From Gammaproteobacteria bacterium (lineage in GTDB: Bacteria > Pseudomonadota > Gammaproteobacteria > Pseudomonadales > Pseudohongiellaceae): 64,000 nucleotides of DNA. The stretch is from positions 33,467 through 97,466 of the forward strand of contig JAURLP010000021.1 in the NCBI GenBank assembly GCA_030831165.1. Reading direction: 5' to 3'. The translations under genes were made by a program, and so were the position numbers. Every line of letters starts with the position of its first letter. Position 1 is the first letter of the stretch. Below, piece by piece: positions 57,427 through 64,000 of this stretch. The notes beneath the pieces are model-generated. The model saw nothing but the letters and a program-made list of their open reading frames with translations, made no database searches and was not told the DNA's origin.

Positions 57427-58121
57427 CCTACGGCTAACAGACTGTACCCGTATTCCTGTGCCCTGGTCGCCGCAATCACACCTGCTGATATAAAGTGAGC
57501 ATTTGGAATTGCATTGGCAACCAACTCTTCAAAAACCTCATCTGCTGACACACCAGTCACTCTTGCAATCCCACCCGAGAAAAACCGGGTCGCATTTTGA
57601 CAAATAGCAAATTGCACACCTCTGGAAGCCATATTATCGATGGTAAGACCAGGGAAAAAAGCATGTTCATCAGAATTTAAAACATTTATTGTTGGCGCCT
57701 CACCCGTTAAAGGGTCAGCATGTTGATTGATGCTATGAAAGATCTCGCCATATTTTGCCCACATGGCATCGTTAAAGGCAAAGGGTGTTGAATTATGGCG
57801 AAAACAGACAATCATTGCATAATCGTCATCCGAACCAGCATAAGCATTATTGTGAGCATTCATGACATTGGCCGCATATAGCAAACCATCGACTCCGCCT
57901 AAAGCGCTCGAGGTATCCACAAAAACTCGATGAATACCGGGCAGCTCATTCAGCCAGGCATCCAGGGCATGGCGAGCCGGCATAAAGCCATTTGAATTTT
58001 GAGCGTTTGTGGCACTTGCCCCCACCGCAAGCCCGGCAACTGTAGCTGCCCCCATCGCTTTTACTAACGATCTGCGTTCTATTTTATCAGCTGCTTTATT
58101 CGTATTATTTTCATTCTTCAT
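57423..58121 (-). CDS. DsrE-like protein with Tat-type signal
   Basis: The N terminus has a twin-arginine signal (ERRSLVKAMGAATVAG). The body has a DsrE/DsrF-like alpha/beta pattern (DDDYAMIVCFRHNSTPFAFND, then RGVQFAICQNATRFF with a conserved-type Cys and ARVTGV). DsrE-like proteins take part in sulfur transfer. ATG 58121 (232 residues) fits the signal. It overlaps the oxidase start by 4 bp (ATGA), so the two are coupled and probably work together. Confidence 0.78.
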   Translation of the reverse strand: MKNENNTNKAADKIERRSLVKAMGAATVAGLAVGASATNAQNSNGFMPARHALDAWLNELPGIHRVFVDTSSALGGVDGLLYAANVMNAHNNAYAGSDDDYAMIVCFRHNSTPFAFNDAMWAKYGEIFHSINQHADPLTGEAPTINVLNSDEHAFFPGLTIDNMASRGVQFAICQNATRFFSGGIARVTGVSADEVFEELVANAIPNAHFISAGVIAATRAQEYGYSLLAVG

Positions 58122-58405
58122 ATCAAACCTCGAGTAAATATTTTTAATGACAGAGCAAATTACATGCAATCTGGAATTTTAATGCAAGATCAAATCGAAT
58201 GAACAAACCCCAACAGGTGATTTAAATGCATTGAATTTATCACGTATCAAAGTATCTCATATTCCAGTTAAGACTAGCCATTAAGATATTGCACGAGAGT
58301 GGATTTATAGTGTCAATAATGCCTAATTATAGTAGGCTTTGCGATGTTGATTTTTAATCCAAAGTTTTATTACGAAATACATAATTAATGCTCGGAGTCA
58401 GTTCA

Positions 58406-59890
58406 ATGTTAAAAAAAGTTTTACTATTAATTGCCACTCTTGCTTTTAGCGCACCAGGCTTTGCTCAAGACAAACCAGATGTATTGTTTATTGCTATTGA
58501 TGATCTCAATGATTGGGTCGGCGTATTGGGCGGTCACCCTCAAACCAAAACACCTAACATTGATGCGCTAGCTGCACGAGGCATGCTTTTTACTAATGCT
58601 CATACGCCTGCGGCGGCATGCTTGCCCGCCAGAACAGCGATCTTATTTGGCATGAGCCCTTTTAGCAGTGGCGTCTACACCCAATTAGGAGACTGGCGCA
58701 ACAATCCAACCTTTGATGACAAGTTATCTCTGCCTCGCTATTTCAAAGAAAACGATTATCTAACCATGGGTGGCGGTAAATTATTCCACGCACATACCTA
58801 TGCTTCTCCTGCTTTTGGCGGACAACAAGATGTCAATGCCTGGGATGCTTATTTCCCTTCTCTAGATCGCCAGTTACCTGATGAAGTCAATCCTCCCCCG
58901 TCGACTCCCAATCAGCAAGGTCCAGTTGGTAACGGTATCTCTACGGGGCATTTTGATTTTGCACCAACGATAACAACTGATGATGCTATGGGTGATGGCC
59001 AAGTCGTCAACTGGATCAGCCAGCAGCTCTTGGCAGCGCGCACAGGGCCACGCTTTCTGTCAGCCGGTATTTTTAGGCCGCACCTACCCTGGTATGCTCC
59101 AAAAAAATATTTTGATATGTACCCGGTTGAAGAGGTCATCCTGCCAGATTATTTAGAAACCGATCTGGATGATGTGCCTGCAGTGTATGCCGATTTAGCC
59201 GGCGCAGAACCCGATCTTAATGAGTCAACCATGGATTGGATTAAAGAGCGCGGCACCCGGAAATGGCAAGAGGCCGTGCAAGGTTATATGGCCAGCGTTA
59301 GCTTCTCAGACGCCATGGTCGGCAAATTAATAGATGCCTTGGATGAAAGCGGGCAAGCCGATAATACAATCATCGTGCTCTGGGCCGACCATGGTTTTCA
59401 CCTGGGCGAAAAAGACAGCTGGGGCAAAATGACCTTGTGGGATGAAACCACTAGAGTACCTTTTATCATTGTGGCTCCTGGCGTTACAACACCTGGCTCC
59501 CGCTCGAATGAAGTGGTTTCTACGCAAAGTATTTATGCCACTTTAATGGAGTTAACAGGTCTTGATCGTCCTGAATGGGTTGACGGTAGTAGCCTAGTGC
59601 CTCTGCTGGAAAACCCCGATATGGAATGGAATGATGTCGCCATTACCACTTATGGTGACTATGGCAACTTCAGTGTCAGAGATGATAACTGGCGCTATAT
59701 TATTTATTCCAATGGCGAAGAAGAACTTTACAATAACGAAGTTGATCCCCTTGAATATATCAATTTAGCCAATGACCCCCAGTATGCCTCAATTAAAGCG
59801 GCTTTGGCGGCCAGAATACCCCCGGCTGAGACCCATATGAGAGCCGTTGGCGGTGTTGATGAATTGCAACAAATAATAGAAAGCAATTAA
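58406..59890 (+). CDS. Exported sulfatase (iduronate-2-sulfatase-like)
   Basis: A signal peptide ends near PGFAQ. Metal and active-site segments: VLFIAIDDLNDW, and the formylglycine site CLPAR in AAACLPARTAILFG, which is Cys-type. LWADHGFHLGEKDSWGKMTLWDET gives the second metal site. It resembles the iduronate-2-sulfatase group of sulfatases, which act on sulfated glycans. ATG 58406 has GGAG upstream. It needs a formylglycine-generating enzyme, not seen here. A terminator follows at 59905. Confidence 0.9.
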   Translation: MLKKVLLLIATLAFSAPGFAQDKPDVLFIAIDDLNDWVGVLGGHPQTKTPNIDALAARGMLFTNAHTPAAACLPARTAILFGMSPFSSGVYTQLGDWRNNPTFDDKLSLPRYFKENDYLTMGGGKLFHAHTYASPAFGGQQDVNAWDAYFPSLDRQLPDEVNPPPSTPNQQGPVGNGISTGHFDFAPTITTDDAMGDGQVVNWISQQLLAARTGPRFLSAGIFRPHLPWYAPKKYFDMYPVEEVILPDYLETDLDDVPAVYADLAGAEPDLNESTMDWIKERGTRKWQEAVQGYMASVSFSDAMVGKLIDALDESGQADNTIIVLWADHGFHLGEKDSWGKMTLWDETTRVPFIIVAPGVTTPGSRSNEVVSTQSIYATLMELTGLDRPEWVDGSSLVPLLENPDMEWNDVAITTYGDYGNFSVRDDNWRYIIYSNGEEELYNNEVDPLEYINLANDPQYASIKAALAARIPPAETHMRAVGGVDELQQIIESN

Positions 59891-59904
59891 CCTTACTGCT
59901 CTCT

Positions 59905-59932
59905 AAAAAGGCGGCTATAAGCCGCCTTTTTT
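59905..59932. terminator. Rho-independent terminator between convergent sulfatase genes
   Basis: The stem is AAGGCGGC/GCCGCCTT with a TATAA loop. It has a T-run on the right and an A-run on the left, so it may act on both strands. Confidence 0.85.
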
Positions 59933-60023
59933 ATAAGATACTCACCTTCAAAAGCAAGAAGACAAGCCAAAATAAACCTATAATTTACTTTAATATTTTT
60001 ATTTAACCTATTGCTTTTATTAT

Positions 60024-61592
60024 TTAGTTTGACCGAATCTGAGCAACTCGACTCTCTAAACGTTCAATAATGCGTCTTTCTGCCTCAGACTCTCCATCGT
60101 TTAACAAATTAGCTTTTTCATAGGGGTCAATATTGAGGTCATAAAGCTCCTGGTGATCATGCCAGCGAATCAGCTTGTAGCTGTCATCACGAATGGCAAA
60201 AGCCCCTTCTTCAATGCCACTACCTTCATAAAAGGCATCAGCATACATATAGTCCCTGATTGAAGGGGCCGCTGGATTATCAAAATAAGGTCTGAGCGAT
60301 ATAGAGTCATGCACCAGGCCATCCGGTATTTCACTTCCAGTTAATTCTATAAGTGTTGCAAACAAATCCGTGCTGTTCACCATAACGTCAGATTGCACTC
60401 CATCTGGAATACCGGGCCCTGCAATAATCAGAGGCACTCTCACTCCGCCTTCATAAAGTGTAAATTTGCCACGGTCTGGGTGAAAAGGAGGATCATTAGC
60501 CTCTCCGGTTGTGCCATTATCACCAATCAGGACAATGATCGTATTGCTTAATTCCTCTTCACCAATGACTGCTAACAAACGGCCAATTTCCTGATCCATT
60601 CTGGCTGTCATAGCATCTAGGACACCTCTATGATCATTAGGCTCAAGGCCGCTGGTATCAAGCCCTTCAACCTCAGGTATATGATGCGGATAGTGTGGCA
60701 AATTAAAAGCAAGCCAGAAGAACCAGGGTTCATCACTCTGCCCACTAATCCATTCAATAGCGTCATCAACTTTTTGCTCAGGGGTATAACCACTTCGCTG
60801 CTCAATGATGCCGTTTACATTTTCAAACCAGCCAAAATAGGATTCAGGCTGATTTAGCATGTTCACCGAGTAATAATCAAAGCCAACATTACTGGGATGT
60901 TGTAACCAACCATTGCGACTTTCTGCAAGATGCCATTTACCAACAGCTGCGGTCGCATAAGCAGAATCGGAATTTCTCAGAATTTCAGGTAAAGCCAGCT
61001 CATTGCTATTCAAGCCACTCCCAGATGGGAATGGCCCATCTGCTGGATTATCATCGTTGGCAAAGTAACGCCGAAATTCACGAAAAACAGGACCAAGATC
61101 TTCATATACCTCAATAGGCTTTTCGGACAAACCAGAGAAGCTCGATAAATCCGGACCGCCATTCTCTGACCTGCCAAGCTCAGGGTATTCTCCACCTATC
61201 CGTTCTGGTGTCGCCGTTCCTACGCCTGTTCGAAAACCATAGCGTCCTGTAAGCAAAGTTGCACGAGTGGGCGAGCAGATTGGCTGCGCCCAGACATTAG
61301 AGAAACTCATTCCCTGCCGGGCCAGGCTGTCCAAATTGGGCGTAATGGCAGGCTGCGACCCAATTCCAAAAGAAGCCAGTTGCTCTACACCAAGATCATC
61401 GGCAATTAAAACCAGCACATTCGGCACAGACCTTTCAGTTTCCTGGATATTTTCTATAACTTCAGAATCCATTGAGTTCTGATCGCCAACTGAAGATTCG
61501 CCCTTTCCTCCACAAGCACAAAGTAAAGATGAGATGACAAATAAACTCACCAGGTTTAACTGAGAATATTTTAAGCTAGCTTCTAGGTTCAT
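60024..61592 (-). CDS. Sulfatase lipoprotein (arylsulfatase A-like)
   Basis: A lipoprotein signal with lipobox LLCAC leads into a sulfatase domain: VLVLIADDLGVE, the formylglycine site CSPTR in PICSPTRATLLTGRYGFRTGVG, GKWHL, and LIGDNGTTG for the metal. The CSPTR site is of the standard Cys type. The ATG at 61592 has an AGAG site; the upstream ATG adds seven residues. It is convergent with the other sulfatase and shows little similarity to it beyond the fold. Confidence 0.9.
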   Translation of the reverse strand: MNLEASLKYSQLNLVSLFVISSLLCACGGKGESSVGDQNSMDSEVIENIQETERSVPNVLVLIADDLGVEQLASFGIGSQPAITPNLDSLARQGMSFSNVWAQPICSPTRATLLTGRYGFRTGVGTATPERIGGEYPELGRSENGGPDLSSFSGLSEKPIEVYEDLGPVFREFRRYFANDDNPADGPFPSGSGLNSNELALPEILRNSDSAYATAAVGKWHLAESRNGWLQHPSNVGFDYYSVNMLNQPESYFGWFENVNGIIEQRSGYTPEQKVDDAIEWISGQSDEPWFFWLAFNLPHYPHHIPEVEGLDTSGLEPNDHRGVLDAMTARMDQEIGRLLAVIGEEELSNTIIVLIGDNGTTGEANDPPFHPDRGKFTLYEGGVRVPLIIAGPGIPDGVQSDVMVNSTDLFATLIELTGSEIPDGLVHDSISLRPYFDNPAAPSIRDYMYADAFYEGSGIEEGAFAIRDDSYKLIRWHDHQELYDLNIDPYEKANLLNDGESEAERRIIERLESRVAQIRSN

Positions 61593-61829
61593 ACTTTTCT
61601 CTTGAATTAACATTTAAACATATAGTTTATTAAACTCTCAAAATTGTACGGATGTGAGTCAATCCCTTCATTCAGTTTTATTCCTGGATCCCTGAGCAAA
61701 TGCTTTATAACTGAGTCCTGATACTTGGAATAACACCCACCCCAAGCCTGCATAAATCTAGTTACTCAACATACCAGACTTGTCAGTTCTTTATATAGGG
61801 TCTACCAAAATCTAATTGATAACCTCTTT

Positions 61830-62543
61830 TTAAAACCAAATTCGCAAGCCCGCGACAACTTTTGAGTCACTGATCTCGAGCCCATCACGCCTGATAAAGT
61901 CTGCACTATTACCGTAATATTTTGACCATTCCAGGCCCACATAAGGTGCTATTTCGCGACGTATTTCATAGCGCAAACGTAAACCTAAAGTAACATCTGA
62001 CAAGCCGGAACCTATAGATACTTCCGGAATATTTTTCCCATAAAAGTTCATCTCAATTTCTGGTGTCAAAATAAGCCTTTGCGTAAACAGCCTTTCATAC
62101 TCTGCATTTAGGCGAAAACCCGTGTTGCCCGACTCACCAATAAATAAAGCGGTGTCTACTTCAAAAAAATAACGAGCCAGACCTTGCAGACCGATCACTG
62201 CCCAATCCTGTGACGGGCCAGGCCGAGCATCATGACGCAGGCCGATCTGAAAATCCCAAAAAGCACTAATCGCCCGACCATAGAGGGCCTGAACTTGCAG
62301 ATCTTCTGTAACGCCAGCAACCCTTTCTCCTTCAGTTTTAATCCATAATTTATCAAGGTCATGACCTAACCATGCCTGTGCATCCCAACCAAGAGGATCA
62401 TTACTTGAGTCAGCAGTTTCAAATTCATTCAATATCATGTTGAAAAGCAAGGGGTCATCAACACTTGCCGCCCATGAGAAATCAGGCTTTAGGATAAACA
62501 TCAGTGCAAAAATTATTACTGCTCGCCTATAAGATATTTTCAT
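61830..62543 (-). CDS. copB: Copper resistance protein B (CopB/PcoB)
   Basis: After a signal peptide, the protein is a beta-rich outer membrane protein of the CopB family: LFNMILNEFE, GWDAQAWLGHDLDKLWIKTEGE, WDFQIGLRHDARPGPSQDWAVIGLQGLA (read in parts), TPEIEMNFYGKN and APYVGLEW. It lacks the long Met-rich N-terminal part seen in some CopB proteins. It is 3 bp downstream of the copA stop. Confidence 0.92.
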   Translation of the reverse strand: MKISYRRAVIIFALMFILKPDFSWAASVDDPLLFNMILNEFETADSSNDPLGWDAQAWLGHDLDKLWIKTEGERVAGVTEDLQVQALYGRAISAFWDFQIGLRHDARPGPSQDWAVIGLQGLARYFFEVDTALFIGESGNTGFRLNAEYERLFTQRLILTPEIEMNFYGKNIPEVSIGSGLSDVTLGLRLRYEIRREIAPYVGLEWSKYYGNSADFIRRDGLEISDSKVVAGLRIWF

Positions 62544-62546
62544 TTG

Positions 62547-64000
62547 TTAACTCACTATAACTTCACGGAACATGCCCATCATGTGATACAGGAGATGGCA
62601 GTGATAAGCCCAATTTCCTCTGGCATCAGCGGTCACTAAATATGAAATTTTAGACCCAGGCTGCACAATAATAGTGTGCTTACGTGGCAGATGAAGTGGA
62701 TCACCGGTTTCCAGTTCACTCCACATTCCATGCAGATGAATAGGATGCGTCATCATCGTGTCATTGACGAGTGTAAAACGGACGCGTTCGCCATAACGCA
62801 GGTTCAAGGGTTCAGCATCCGCAAATTTAATGCCATTCATTGACCACATATAACGCCCCATATTTCCTGTTAAATGTAGCTCAATTTCACGTTCAGGCTC
62901 TCTGGTATCCACCGTGGTATTAAGATTTTTCAGGTCACCATAATTCAATACACGACGCTTATATAACTGTTGATGATTACGCAAACCAACTCCCGGATCA
63001 TTCAAGGCGTTTTGTGGGTTTTGACTGCGCATATCCACCTGGGGACCAAACTCGCTGGATGCGTGTGTAATATCTTTGGACGACCCAAAACCGGCTCGAC
63101 CCAAGGATGACTGCATAGTCTGCATAGGCATATCCATTCCATCATGATTCATCTGACTGTGATCCATACCTTGCATGTCCATGCCGGCCATATCCATTCC
63201 ATCATGATTCATCTGACTGTGATCCACGCCTTGCATATCCATAGCGCTCATATCCATTCCATCATGATCCATCTGACTGTGATCCATACCTTGCATATCC
63301 ATAGAGCTCATATCCATCTGGCTGTGATCCATGCCGGCCATATCCATGCCCATATCACTGTGTCCCAATACAGGCCTGGTATCCATGGCAGGAACAGCAG
63401 CACTTAAGCCAGCTTCTGGTGTTAGTGTTCCGCGAGCATAAGCACTGCGATCAATACTTTGTGCAAAAATCGTATAAGCCTGATCTGCATTTGGCTCAAC
63501 TACAACGTCATAGGTTTCAGCTGTGGCTATTCGAAACTCATCTATAGTCACTGGCACTATATTTTGACCATCAGCGGCGACAACCGTCATTGTTAACCCC
63601 GGTATACGCACATCAAAAATGCTCATCGCTGAACCATTTATAAAACGCAACCTGATTTTTTCGCCACGCTGAAACAACGCCTGCCAGTTTTGCTCTGGTG
63701 TATTCCCATTCATCAAGTAGGTGTAGGTATAACCCGTCACATCCGCAATATCGCGATCGCTCATGCGCATTTGGTTCCACATGGCACGATCCTTCCAGGT
63801 TTGAATAAGGCCTTTATCGCGAACTCCTCCAAACAGATCGCCCGCAGTTCGCTCATAAAAATTATAGTAATGACTCATTTTCTTGAGTTTGGCATAGATT
63901 CTCTCTGGAGAAGTGTCGCTCCAGTCAGACAACAGAACGACATATTCACGATCAAAAACCACCGGATCTGACTCTTTCGGATCGATCACGATGGCGCCAT
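62547..64000 (-). CDS. copA: Copper resistance multicopper oxidase CopA (N-terminal end outside window)
   Basis: The frame is open through the right edge of the window (upstream residues read GAIVIDPKESDP), so the start is missing. It covers the cupredoxin domains 2 and 3 of a multicopper oxidase. The C terminus has HPIHLHGMW and the type-1/trinuclear motif AYHCHLLYHMMGMF. Between the domains is a Met/His-rich region from three 20-residue repeats. CopA oxidises Cu(I) in the periplasm. It is followed by copB. Confidence 0.95.
   Translation of the reverse strand, partial: GAIVIDPKESDPVVFDREYVVLLSDWSDTSPERIYAKLKKMSHYYNFYERTAGDLFGGVRDKGLIQTWKDRAMWNQMRMSDRDIADVTGYTYTYLMNGNTPEQNWQALFQRGEKIRLRFINGSAMSIFDVRIPGLTMTVVAADGQNIVPVTIDEFRIATAETYDVVVEPNADQAYTIFAQSIDRSAYARGTLTPEAGLSAAVPAMDTRPVLGHSDMGMDMAGMDHSQMDMSSMDMQGMDHSQMDHDGMDMSAMDMQGVDHSQMNHDGMDMAGMDMQGMDHSQMNHDGMDMPMQTMQSSLGRAGFGSSKDITHASSEFGPQVDMRSQNPQNALNDPGVGLRNHQQLYKRRVLNYGDLKNLNTTVDTREPEREIELHLTGNMGRYMWSMNGIKFADAEPLNLRYGERVRFTLVNDTMMTHPIHLHGMWSELETGDPLHLPRKHTIIVQPGSKISYLVTADARGNWAYHCHLLYHMMGMFREVIVS
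63131..63320 (-). repeat. 60-bp tandem repeat inside copA encoding Met/His-rich motif
   Basis: The plus strand repeats a 60-base unit from about 63131, 63191 and 63251, with a partial fourth to about 63320. The units differ at a few bases. They encode repeats with the pattern MDMQGMDHSQ plus MDHDG. The period is a multiple of three, so copy number can vary in frame. Confidence 0.85.

Noticed and set aside
63131..63320. Regular 60-bp repeats resembling a CRISPR array
   Set aside because: The repeats are contiguous without unique spacers and lie in frame inside copA.
63144..63407. Plus-strand reading frame rich in His and Ile over the copA repeat
   Set aside because: It is the antisense shadow of the Met/His repeat in copA and has no ribosome site.

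Overview
The window is a piece of chromosome from an AT-leaning gammaproteobacterium, probably a marine heterotroph of the OMG type. The gene order bamA-rseP-dxr-cdsA-uppS-frr-pyrH-tsf-rpsB with divergent map-glnD is the standard gammaproteobacterial arrangement. The organism guess is inference from gene order and content; no rRNA or tRNA gene is present. I saw no insertion sequence, prophage, CRISPR array or origin.

Layout. 1-8.4 kb (minus): housekeeping operon for translation (rpsB, tsf, frr), UMP kinase, isoprenoid and phospholipid precursors (dxr, uppS, cdsA) and envelope quality control (rseP, bamA, cut by the window edge). 8.7-15.5 kb: map, glnD, a YffB/ArsC-like protein, the lysine/peptidoglycan genes dapD and dapE, and rsmJ. 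15.5-17.0 kb: a GntR DNA-binding domain fused to a complete long-form AIR synthase (PurM), preceded by a 26-bp perfect palindrome. 17.1-21.4 kb: five consecutive exported proteins (an EF-hand-containing metallo-beta-lactamase fold protein, DUF4159, an uncharacterised protein plus DUF6152, and a signal-peptide methyltransferase). 21.6-25.5 kb: PdsS/PdsR/PdsO-like genes of the proteobacterial dedicated sortase system, without sortase or target. 25.5-30.8 kb: GST, a NatAB-type ABC exporter, YIP1 and a Tat-exported carboxylesterase.

31-43 kb is a catabolic island. A LysR regulator with two HTH domains is divergent from a complete protocatechuate 4,5-cleavage pathway (LigK, LigU/GalD, LigJ, LigI, LigA, LigB, LigC) and PobA. 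These take 4-hydroxybenzoate to pyruvate and oxaloacetate. A frameshifted AraC regulator, an MFS exporter and a K+-channel-like protein follow. 43.2-47.9 kb (minus) holds decaying genes and two more copies of the uncharacterised exported protein/DUF6152 pair, so the window has three. 48-53 kb holds homoprotocatechuate lower-pathway genes (HpaI, HpaH, HpaF, HpaE, a FAH-family protein, HpaR) but no ring-cleavage dioxygenase; a 16-bp palindrome lies in the divergent promoter region.

53.1-58.1 kb (minus) is a respiratory/sulfur cluster: a DsrE-like Tat protein, a single-chain CcoN-CcoO-CcoP oxidase, a 55-residue membrane protein, a TsdA-like dihaem cytochrome and a rhodanese lipoprotein. 58.4-61.6 kb carries two convergent sulfatases. 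61.8-64 kb carries CopB and CopA (cut by the window edge); CopA has a Met/His-rich tandem repeat.

The best candidates for undescribed biology are the thrice-repeated DUF6152 module, the GntR-PurM fusion with its palindrome, the one-chain oxidase with its sulfur neighbours, and the Pds regulators without a sortase.
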